This document shows, one piece after another, positions 1 to 4,978 of a DNA stretch of 7,444 nt. The DNA comes from Sphingomonas sp. UBA4766 (lineage in GTDB: Bacteria; Pseudomonadota; Alphaproteobacteria; Sphingomonadales; Sphingomonadaceae), in contig DHHS01000052.1 of NCBI GenBank assembly GCA_002403415.1, positions 17,667 to 25,110 on the forward strand, written 5' to 3'. Within the stretch, counting starts at the first letter, position 1. Each line of letters opens with the position of its first letter. The position numbers were made by a program, and so were the translations under genes. The notes under the pieces were generated by a model. The model was not told where the DNA came from. It saw only the letters and a program-made list of their open reading frames with translations, and ran no database searches.

Positions 1-27
1 GAGTTCAAGGAAGCCAAGATCAAGTAA
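1..27 (+). CDS. rpmG: 50S ribosomal protein L33 (bL33), C-terminal end only
   Basis: Frame 1 reads the eight residues EFKEAKIK followed by TAA at 25-27. This is the usual C-terminus of bL33 in alphaproteobacteria, where the protein ends in a HVEFKEAKIK-like sequence. bL33 is a small zinc-ribbon or zinc-free protein of the large ribosomal subunit, near the E site. Only the tail is in the window, so the call rests on recognising this short ending. The position beside divK supports it, since rpmG lies close to divK/pleD in Caulobacter. The gene converges on divK with 33 bases between the stop codons. Confidence 0.75.
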   Translation, partial: EFKEAKIK

Positions 28-60
28 TCGGGTAGGCGTCGTCATGCGCCGCTGATTGAT

Positions 61-465
61 TTATCGAGCCGCGGGGTCAGCGCCCTGCGGCTCTTCGCTT
101 GATGGGAGCAGCGCATTGACTTGCGCAACGAAGGCGGCGAGTGCAATCGGCTTCGAGACATAGGCATTGGCGCCTGCGGTCCGAATCCGCTCCTCATCGG
201 CGCGACTCGCATAGGCCGTCACCGCCAAAATCGGGATGTCGCGCAGCATCAGGTCGCCGCGCACCTGCGCAATCAGGTCGTAACCGCTCATATGCGGCAG
301 TTGAATGTCGGTAATCAGCAAATCGGGCCGAAACGCGCGGGCACGCAACGCCGCCTCGCGCCCGTCGCGCACCCCCTCGGTCTCAAACCCGTGCGCGCGC
401 AGCAGATCGCAGAAAAGTTTCAGATTGAGTTCGTTGTCCTCGACAACCAGCACCCTTTTTGCCAC
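61..465 (-). CDS. divK: DivK-like single-domain response regulator
   Basis: This is a stand-alone CheY-like receiver domain with no output domain. In Caulobacter DivK is phosphorylated by DivJ and dephosphorylated by PleC, and it controls the CckA-ChpT-CtrA cell-cycle pathway by protein contact. I chose the GTG at 463-465, which gives the N-terminus (M)AKRVLVVEDNELN. This aligns with Caulobacter DivK without an extension and numbers the key residues identically: acidic pocket E9-D10, phospho-acceptor D53 (in LLITDIQLP), switch T83 and K105 (in SKP). An in-frame ATG four codons upstream (475-477) would add MCAD. A GGAG there is only one base from that ATG and 13 bases from the GTG, so the ribosome site does not settle the start. 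The gene is 134 residues with an acidic, proline-bearing tail. No pleD follows it. Assignment to DivK rather than another receiver is by similarity and by the rpmG/DUF3572 context. Confidence 0.85.
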   Translation of the reverse strand: MAKRVLVVEDNELNLKLFCDLLRAHGFETEGVRDGREAALRARAFRPDLLITDIQLPHMSGYDLIAQVRGDLMLRDIPILAVTAYASRADEERIRTAGANAYVSKPIALAAFVAQVNALLPSSEEPQGADPAAR

Positions 466-505
466 GTCCGCGCACATACTCCGTTGGGGGAGGTCAGGAT
501 AGGCA

Positions 506-787
506 ATGCTCGCGCGCGATACAAATCAAGACAGGACGGATGCGGTTTCGCTTGCGCTTCGCGCGCTCGCATGGACGCTCGGCGATTCGGTCCGCGCTGA
601 GCGATTGCTCAGCCTTACCGGGCTGACGCCCGATGATTTGCGCACGCGCGCCGAGGCGCCTGTGGTGCTCTCGGCGGTGCTGAGCTTTCTGGAGAGCCAT
701 GAGCCTGATCTGATCGCCTGCGCCGACGCACTGGCGGTGCGGCCCGCCGCATTGGTGGCGGCCCGCGCAGAATTGGAGCGCGCATGA
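506..787 (+). CDS. DUF3572 family protein
   Basis: A 93-residue, mostly helical soluble protein of unknown function. The recognisable blocks are ALRALAWTLGD (about residues 17-27), the LSLTGLTPDDLR stretch near the middle, and LESHEPDLIACADAL near residues 62-76, followed by a short helical end. These match my recall of the DUF3572 family, which is restricted to alphaproteobacteria and often lies beside divK. No catalytic motif, signal peptide or membrane segment is visible. The ATG at 506 is preceded by purine-rich AGG-containing sequence (486-503). The start lies 40 bases from the divergent divK start, so the two promoters must overlap each other or the coding regions. The stop overlaps the next start as ATGA (784-787), suggesting translational coupling to the HAD gene. 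Confidence 0.8.
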   Translation: MLARDTNQDRTDAVSLALRALAWTLGDSVRAERLLSLTGLTPDDLRTRAEAPVVLSAVLSFLESHEPDLIACADALAVRPAALVAARAELERA

Positions 788-1422
788 GGCCCTTGCTGAT
801 CTGTGATTGCGACGAAGTATTGCTGCACATGGTGCGCCATTTCGGCGTGTGGCTGCGCGAGCGGCACGATATCGAATTTTCCATGGCGGGCGGTGATTTC
901 CGCACCAGCATGAAGCGGCCCGACGGCATGCTGGTCGATTTTGACCAGATGCGCGCGCTGATCGACGGGTTTTTCCCGGACGAAATGGCGCGCCAGACTT
1001 TGGTGCCGGGCGCGGGGGAGGCGCTGGCGGCGCTCGGCGAGGTGGCCGACATCATCATCCTCACCAATCTGGGCGATCATTGCCGTGATGCGCGGATCAG
1101 CCAGCTTGCCGCGTTCGGCATCGCCCACCGGGTCGAGACGAATCAGGGCGGCAAGGGCGATCCGGTCGCACGGCTGATCGCCGAACATGGCGATCCGGTG
1201 ACGGTGTTTGTCGATGATCTGGCGGTGCACCATGAGTCGGTCGCCAAACACGCCCCCGCCGTCCACCGGCTGCACATGGTGTCGGAGCCCGAGCTGGCAC
1301 CGCATATCAAGCCCGCGGCGTTCGCTCATGCGCGGATCGACGATTGGGGTGCGGCGCACCGCTGGATCGCCGATCGCTTCGCCCAAGCTCTTCCCGCTGC
1401 ACCAACTGGAGCCATGCCATGA
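784..1422 (+). CDS. HAD-superfamily hydrolase
   Basis: A 212-residue haloacid-dehalogenase-type hydrolase, expected to be a Mg-dependent phosphatase of unknown substrate. Visible motifs: motif I as ICDCDEV with nucleophile D8 and general acid/base D10; motif II as ILTN with T94; a lysine in GGKG (K124) as the motif III candidate; and motif IV as VFVDD with D144/D145 for the metal. Residues 15-75 between motifs I and II form a helical insert, probably a small cap. No signal peptide or membrane helix is seen, so it is cytoplasmic. The start overlaps the DUF3572 stop (ATGA), and its own stop overlaps the RidA start (ATGA at 1419-1422). The three genes therefore look like one translationally coupled operon. 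The family call is firm, but the substrate cannot be read from sequence. Confidence 0.85.
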   Translation: MRPLLICDCDEVLLHMVRHFGVWLRERHDIEFSMAGGDFRTSMKRPDGMLVDFDQMRALIDGFFPDEMARQTLVPGAGEALAALGEVADIIILTNLGDHCRDARISQLAAFGIAHRVETNQGGKGDPVARLIAEHGDPVTVFVDDLAVHHESVAKHAPAVHRLHMVSEPELAPHIKPAAFAHARIDDWGAAHRWIADRFAQALPAAPTGAMP

Positions 1423-1886
1423 CCGACCGCATCACCGCTGCCCTTGCCGAACTGGGCCTTTCACTGCCGCAAGCGGCGGCACCGGTTGCCGCCTATGTCC
1501 CTGCGGTGGTGGCGGGCGGGTTGCTCCACATCTCAGGCCAATTGCCCTTTGCCGCTGACGGTGCGTTGATGACCGGCCGGGTGGGGGAGGACCGCGAGCT
1601 CGACTATGCGCACGCCGCCGCACAGCGCTGTGCGCTGATGCTGGTGGCGCAAATGGCGCAGGCTTTGGGGTCGCTCGACCGGGTGGAGCGGATTGTGAAG
1701 CTGGGCGTTTTCGTCAATTCGGCAACCGGCTTCACCGATCAGGCCAAGGTCGCCAATGGCGCGTCCGAGCTGATGGTCGCGCTGTTCGGAGAGGCCGGCA
1801 AGCATGCGCGCAGTGCAGTCGGTGTGGCGGTGTTGCCGCTGGGCGCTGTCGTCGAAATCGACGCAATTGTCGCGGTGCGCGGGTAA
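1419..1886 (+). CDS. RidA family protein (YjgF/YER057c/UK114)
   Basis: A 155-residue member of the RidA superfamily. These form trimers, and the RidA subgroup hydrolyses reactive enamine/imine intermediates released by PLP enzymes. Signature parts are HISGQLPF (about 37-44) and the ARSAVGVAVLPLGAVVEIDAI stretch, split here as R131 in HARSAVGV and E146 in VVEIDAI. R131 and E146 correspond to the carboxylate-binding Arg and catalytic-site Glu of E. coli RidA (R105/E120). It is longer than classical RidA (about 128 residues), with an N-terminal helical extension (ITAALAELGLSLPQA) seen in a widespread proteobacterial subgroup of less certain activity. I chose the ATG at 1419 because it forms an ATGA overlap with the HAD stop and starts at the family N-terminus; an upstream in-frame ATG at 1344 lies inside the HAD gene. 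It converges on rlmN with only 5 bases between stops. Confidence 0.88.
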   Translation: MTDRITAALAELGLSLPQAAAPVAAYVPAVVAGGLLHISGQLPFAADGALMTGRVGEDRELDYAHAAAQRCALMLVAQMAQALGSLDRVERIVKLGVFVNSATGFTDQAKVANGASELMVALFGEAGKHARSAVGVAVLPLGAVVEIDAIVAVRG

Positions 1887-1914
1887 GCGGGTTACCCCAG
1901 CGCCACCTGTTTTT
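1877..1914 (+). terminator. possible rho-independent terminator of the DUF3572-HAD-RidA operon
   Basis: GGGTAA (1881-1886), a five-base loop and TTACCC (1892-1897) form a perfect 6-bp stem. An outer GCGC/GCGC pairing (1877-1880 with 1900-1903) extends it across a two-base bulge. Five T residues follow at 1910-1914, after a six-base gap. The left arm holds the RidA stop TAA, and the right arm holds the complement of the rlmN stop. There is no T run on the other strand, so any terminator activity would be mainly for the plus strand. The bulge and the gap before the T run make this moderate evidence only. Confidence 0.4.
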
Positions 1915-3097
1915 CCTCGGCCAGCCGGTCGAGCTCGGCGCGGGTCTTGCGCTCGGCTGCGGTTTTGAGCTGGCCGCATGCCGCATCAATGTCGCGCCCG
2001 CGCGGGGTGCGGGTGGGCGCGGAAATGCCCGCTTCGAAAATGATGCTCGAAAACGCGCGAATCCGCTCCGGCGTCGAACATTCATAGGGTGCGCCAGGCC
2101 AGGGATTGAACGGGATCAGGTTCACCTTGGCAGGCAGTTTATACTGGCGGATCAGCCGCACGAGTTCGCGCGCGTCGGCATCGCTGTCATTCTTGTCCCT
2201 CAGCATCACATATTCAAACGTGATCCGCCGGGCATTGTTCGCGCCGGGATAATCCGCGCACGCCTGAAGCAATTCCTCAATCCCGTATTTGCGGTTGAGC
2301 GGCACGATTTCGTCGCGCACTTCCTTGGTCACGGCGTGGAGCGACACGGCGAGGTTGACGCCGATTTCGACGCCCGCGCGCGCCATCATCGGCACGACAC
2401 CGCTGGTCGATAGCGTGATCCGCCGCTTCGACAGCGCAAGGCCATCGCCGTCCATCACCAGCTTGAGCGCATCGCGGACATTGTCGAAATTATACAGCGG
2501 CTCGCCCATGCCCATCATCACGATGTTGGTGAGCAGCCGCCCCTCGGGCTGGCTCGGCCATTCGCCCAGCGCATCGCGGGCGAGCATCACTTGGCCGACG
2601 ATTTCGCTTGGCGTGAGATTGCGGACCAGCCGCATCGTGCCGGTGTGGCAAAAGCGGCAATTGAGCGTGCAGCCTACCTGGCTCGACACGCACAATGTCC
2701 CCCGATCGGCATCGGGGATGAAAACCATCTCATAATCCTGGGCATCAGGCGCACGCAGCAGCCATTTGCGGGTGCCATCGACCGAGACCTGCGCTTCGAT
2801 GACTTGCGGGCGACCGATCACGAACCGCTGGTCGAGCCAGGGCTGCATCGCTTTGGAGATGTCGGTCATCACCGCAAAGTCGGTCGCGCCGCGATTATAC
2901 ATCCAGTGCCAGAGTTGCTTGGCGCGCAGCTTGGCCTGTTTCGGCTCGAGCTGCGCGGTCTCCAGCGCGAGCCGCAGCTCATCCTTCGACAGGCCGATCA
3001 GGTCGATCCGGCCATCATCGCGGCGCGGCGCCGCGCGCGGGACAGCAACGGGGTCGATATGGCCGGGAATCGGCATCAGCGCGGCAGGATCGGGCAT
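1892..3097 (-). CDS. rlmN: dual-specificity 23S rRNA (adenine-2503-C2) / tRNA (adenine-37-C2) methyltransferase RlmN
   Basis: A 401-residue radical-SAM methyltransferase that makes 2-methyladenosine at A2503 of 23S rRNA and at A37 of some tRNAs. The [4Fe-4S] motif C143-x3-C147-x2-C150 (GCTLNCRFC) is present. The radical-relay cysteine C136 (TLCVSSQ) and the C-terminal methyl-carrier cysteine C374 (DIDAACGQL) match E. coli C118 and C355, with the same 7-residue spacing from C136 to the cluster. E123 (YEMVFIP) matches E. coli E105. GMGEP (196-200) is the SAM-binding GGE-like motif. Residues 1-30 are a variable Pro/Arg-rich lead, and about 31-95 form the N-terminal accessory domain. The ATG at 3095-3097 has no clear Shine-Dalgarno; the in-frame ATG seven codons later is no better. 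It lies 40 bases downstream of coq4 on the same strand, so cotranscription is possible. Confidence 0.96.
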   Translation of the reverse strand: MPDPAALMPIPGHIDPVAVPRAAPRRDDGRIDLIGLSKDELRLALETAQLEPKQAKLRAKQLWHWMYNRGATDFAVMTDISKAMQPWLDQRFVIGRPQVIEAQVSVDGTRKWLLRAPDAQDYEMVFIPDADRGTLCVSSQVGCTLNCRFCHTGTMRLVRNLTPSEIVGQVMLARDALGEWPSQPEGRLLTNIVMMGMGEPLYNFDNVRDALKLVMDGDGLALSKRRITLSTSGVVPMMARAGVEIGVNLAVSLHAVTKEVRDEIVPLNRKYGIEELLQACADYPGANNARRITFEYVMLRDKNDSDADARELVRLIRQYKLPAKVNLIPFNPWPGAPYECSTPERIRAFSSIIFEAGISAPTRTPRGRDIDAACGQLKTAAERKTRAELDRLAEEKQVALG

Positions 3098-3137
3098 CGC
3101 GGGGCCATAGCGATGTCCGCGCGATTTTACCAGCGCG

Positions 3138-3890
3138 TCAGGCGGGCGCGTTTACGGGCGACGCATAGCTGGCAAGCGCACCCAGCGTCGCTTGTGCGCG
3201 ACGATAGGCGATCGGTTCGCCGATGTTCAGCCGCGTGCGCGCCGCCGCAATCGGTTCGTTCAGCAGCGCGGGGTAATCCTCCCCCGCCAGCCAGGCCGCG
3301 CGACGGCCGCTGCGATACCCCTCCCAAACCGCGCGGGCAAAGGCGAGCCGCTTGGTCACGACAATCGACTTGAGTGCCGCGCCGACCGCGATAAATGCCC
3401 AGCCCAGCCCGCCAACCTGCGCATAGCTGAACGCGACCAGGCACGCCTCGCCCAGCGTTTCGTCCGCTTTATACCCGGTCAGCGTGTGCCAGATGTCGTG
3501 CGTGTCGCGGATACGCCGCCCGAACCACGCATAGGGATGGCGCATCGGCACTTCCGCCTTGTCGAGGTTCGATACTTCGGCCAGCCCCATCGCGCTATAG
3601 CCGGTCGCGGCCAGAAAATCGCGATACGCCGCCCCCACCGTGCCCGGCTTAAACGATGCAATATAGGCAGGGTCAGAGAGCGTATCGGCCAGCTCGATCT
3701 GCGCAAAGGCAATCTCGCCGCCCTCAAAACTGCGCACCAGCCGCGCATAATTGCGCTTGCCATTGCCCGCGTTCAGCGCGCGCATGATGACAAAAACCTG
3801 CGTCGTATCATCGCCATTGCGCAACAATGTGCGCAGCGCGGCGCGGGCGGTTTTCCAGTCGCGGCGATCGGGAATGAGCGTTTCGGCCAT
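3138..3890 (-). CDS. Coq4-like ubiquinone biosynthesis protein
   Basis: A 250-residue protein of the Coq4 family. Mitochondrial COQ4 organises the CoQ synthesis complex and has been shown to act in C1 decarboxylation/hydroxylation of the ring; bacterial Coq4 proteins are thought to serve the same pathway. The diagnostic HDxxH motif is at H131-D132-I-W-H135 within RIRDTHDIWHTLTGY, followed by E148 in GEACLVAF. The family motif as I recall it is HDxxH-x11-E, whereas here the gap from H135 to E148 is 12 residues. A hydrophobic segment around 150-176 (FSYAQVGGLGWAFIAVGAAL) could be membrane-associated. The N-terminal 50 residues are basic and helical. The ATG at 3888-3890 follows GGGA with about seven bases spacing. 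It diverges from the XRE gene across the region holding the operator array, and rlmN follows downstream. Confidence 0.88.
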   Translation of the reverse strand: MAETLIPDRRDWKTARAALRTLLRNGDDTTQVFVIMRALNAGNGKRNYARLVRSFEGGEIAFAQIELADTLSDPAYIASFKPGTVGAAYRDFLAATGYSAMGLAEVSNLDKAEVPMRHPYAWFGRRIRDTHDIWHTLTGYKADETLGEACLVAFSYAQVGGLGWAFIAVGAALKSIVVTKRLAFARAVWEGYRSGRRAAWLAGEDYPALLNEPIAAARTRLNIGEPIAYRRAQATLGALASYASPVNAPA

Positions 3891-3977
3891 GGCGAGTCCC
3901 TTGCTGACAGCGGTGTGAATATCATCGCCGACAAGGCTTAAGCAAGTCCTTGCGCAGGGCCGGTATCACGCTGTCGC

Positions 3978-4010
3978 CAAGAGTGTTGGACATAATGACC
4001 AACACTCTTG
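3978..4010. repeat. 12-bp perfect inverted repeat (motif copies 1 and 2)
   Basis: CAAGAGTGTTGG at 3978-3989 and CCAACACTCTTG at 3999-4010 are exact reverse complements around a 9-base spacer. They are the diverging first pair of the four-copy array. No T run follows on either strand, so it is not a usual intrinsic terminator. Confidence 0.9.
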
Positions 4011-4024
4011 ACATCGCGATTTGA

Positions 4025-4048
4025 ATATGACAAACACTCTTGTCATAT
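4025..4048. repeat. 9-bp perfect inverted repeat (single motif copy 3)
   Basis: ATATGACAA (4025-4033) and TTGTCATAT (4040-4048) are exact reverse complements around the six bases ACACTC. The site thus has dyad symmetry in its arms but a directional centre. GACAAACACTCT (4029-4040) is also repeated inverted at 4054-4065, which pairs copy 3 with copy 4. Confidence 0.9.
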
Positions 4049-4097
4049 GGTCCAGAGTGTTTGTCCTTCACTATGTGTCTGGCGGGTGCGCTGAGCC

Positions 4098-4310
4098 GTG
4101 GAAAATCGTTTGCGCGTGCTGCGGGCCGAAGCCGGGATGAGCCAGGCGGATCTCGCGATCCGGCTGGGCGTCTCGCGTCAGACGATCAATGCAGTTGAGA
4201 CCAATAAATATGACCCCAGCCTGCCGCTCGCGCTGCGGCTGGCGAAAGTTTTTGGAGTGCCTGTCGATGCCATTTTCCTCGATGACTGGAAGCCCGATGA
4301 CCCCGCCTGA
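4098..4310 (+). CDS. small XRE/Cro-type helix-turn-helix transcriptional regulator
   Basis: A 70-residue protein that is almost entirely a Cro/C1-type DNA-binding domain. After the basic helix 1 (NRLRVLRAEAGM), helix 2 is SQADLAIRLG (15-24). The recognition helix is VSRQTINAVETN (25-36), followed by the conserved KYDPSLPLALRLAKVFG block (37-53) and a short acidic tail (DDWKPDDPA). There is no separate dimerisation or ligand domain. The start is GTG at 4098: an in-frame TGA at 4092-4094 blocks any earlier start, and the family N-terminus begins here. The ribosome site is weak (GGCGGG about 11 bases upstream). The four-copy operator array lies just upstream, consistent with negative autoregulation, possibly also acting on divergent coq4. 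The end overlaps the membrane-protein gene by 14 bases, so the two are probably coupled. Target genes beyond this locus cannot be inferred. Confidence 0.9.
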   Translation: MENRLRVLRAEAGMSQADLAIRLGVSRQTINAVETNKYDPSLPLALRLAKVFGVPVDAIFLDDWKPDDPA

Positions 4311-4971
4311 GCGGCCAAAGCGGTCGCTGCTGCAACGCTTCGCCATGTCGATCGCGATCTTCGTGCCGATTGGTGCGATGTCGGGTTATTATGTCGGACG
4401 CACTCTGAGGGCCGCCGAACCGGGCGGGATACCGTTCACCTGGACACTGGGCGAGCTGTTCAGCCTGGTTATTGCCTTAATGCTCATCTTCAGCGGTGCG
4501 GTCGTGGCCGTTGCCGCGACCAGTGACCGCCGCTGGAACCGGATGGTCGAGCGTCAGGCAGCGGATGAACCCGTCGATCCCGCCGCGCGGACGAGCGGCG
4601 TGCGCCAGGCATGGGTATGCGTTTTGGCAGGCGGGCTGATGCTCGCGCCGCCGATCGCTGCGCATATCCCCTTAGGGGTGGAGGCGCGGGTCGGCATCGC
4701 GGTGGCGATTGGCCTGTTGATGGTGGTTGAAACGTGGATCAACCTGAAGCTGTGGCGTGACGGCGATGAGCTGACCCGCGCCGTGATCGCGCAAACCGGG
4801 GCGCTGTGCTTCTGGACGTTGCAACTGGCGCTGTTCAGCTGGGCCGCGCTCGCCAAGCTCGATCTGGTGCCCGATATCGATAGCTGGTCGATGTTTACGC
4901 TGGTGATGGGCGTCTACCTGATCGTATCGGTAATGATCGCGCAACGCCGCGGGCTGGTGCCCGAACGGTGA
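4297..4971 (+). CDS. hypothetical integral membrane protein, about six membrane segments, partner of the XRE regulator
   Basis: I do not recognise a named family. From the ATG at 4297 the protein has 224 residues. GGAAG (4288-4292) four bases before this ATG is the best ribosome site; in-frame ATGs at 4189 and 4282 lie deeper inside the XRE gene. Hydrophobic segments are at about 14-34, 52-75, 103-124, 130-150, 164-187 and 195-216. The N-terminus (RPKRSLLQR), the 76-102 loop and the C-terminus (QRRGLVPER) are basic or polar. This fits six helices with both ends in the cytoplasm. The 76-102 loop (about 27 residues) is the largest soluble part. No enzyme motif, metal site or transporter signature is visible. 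The 14-base overlap with the regulator gene implies a shared transcript. Small XRE regulators paired with membrane proteins occur widely, so a membrane-sensing or sequestering role is possible but only a guess. It converges on dnaN with a 7-base gap. Confidence 0.8.
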   Translation: MTPPERPKRSLLQRFAMSIAIFVPIGAMSGYYVGRTLRAAEPGGIPFTWTLGELFSLVIALMLIFSGAVVAVAATSDRRWNRMVERQAADEPVDPAARTSGVRQAWVCVLAGGLMLAPPIAAHIPLGVEARVGIAVAIGLLMVVETWINLKLWRDGDELTRAVIAQTGALCFWTLQLALFSWAALAKLDLVPDIDSWSMFTLVMGVYLIVSVMIAQRRGLVPER

Positions 4972-4978
4972 CCCCCCA

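Larger units (their letters stand above)
3973..4070. promoter_or_regulatory. array of four phased operator-like repeats upstream of the XRE gene
   Basis: Four copies of one motif share the invariant core AACACTCT. Cores are at 3980-3987 (minus), 4001-4008 (plus), 4033-4040 (plus) and 4054-4061 (minus). Aligned over 24 bases, 12 positions are invariant in all four, following G-x-C-x-AACACTCT-x-G-x-C. The fuller consensus is ATGACMAACACTCTTGWCAT, with outer TGAC/GTCA arms that are best in copy 3. Core-centre distances are 21, 32 and 21 bases, that is about two, three and two helical turns, so all copies face one side of the DNA. The block sits 28 bases (end) to 125 bases (start) before the XRE GTG and 83 bases from the coq4 start. 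TTGACA at 4008-4013 and TTGTCA at 4040-4045 lie within the copies and could be -35 elements, but I find no convincing -10 at normal spacing. Autoregulation by the XRE protein is inferred. Confidence 0.72.

Noticed and set aside
26..57. Weak hairpin between rpmG and divK (GGCG/CGCC with outer AATC/GATT) as a terminator
   Set aside because: The stem is only four bases with unpaired bases between the two segments, and no T run follows.
526..1386. Long minus-strand open frame (286 codons) opposite the DUF3572 and HAD genes
   Set aside because: It is the antisense shadow of two genes with clear family motifs. Its own translation is rich in Arg, His and Ala with no recognisable domain.
2591..3373. 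Long plus-strand open frame opposite rlmN and coq4
   Set aside because: It crosses the boundary of two confidently identified genes on the other strand, and its composition is typical of antisense translation of GC-rich coding DNA.
3192..3941. Plus-strand open frame of 249 codons opposite coq4
   Set aside because: It mirrors the coq4 reading frame, and its translation has no domain or ordinary protein character.
3978..4010. The 12-bp inverted repeat as an intrinsic terminator
   Set aside because: There is no T run after either arm, it lies between divergent gene starts, and its arms recur as part of the four-copy motif, so an operator is the better reading.
3973..4070. The repeated motif as a CRISPR array
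   Set aside because: The copies are in mixed orientations, spacings are too short and unequal for spacers, and no cas gene is present.
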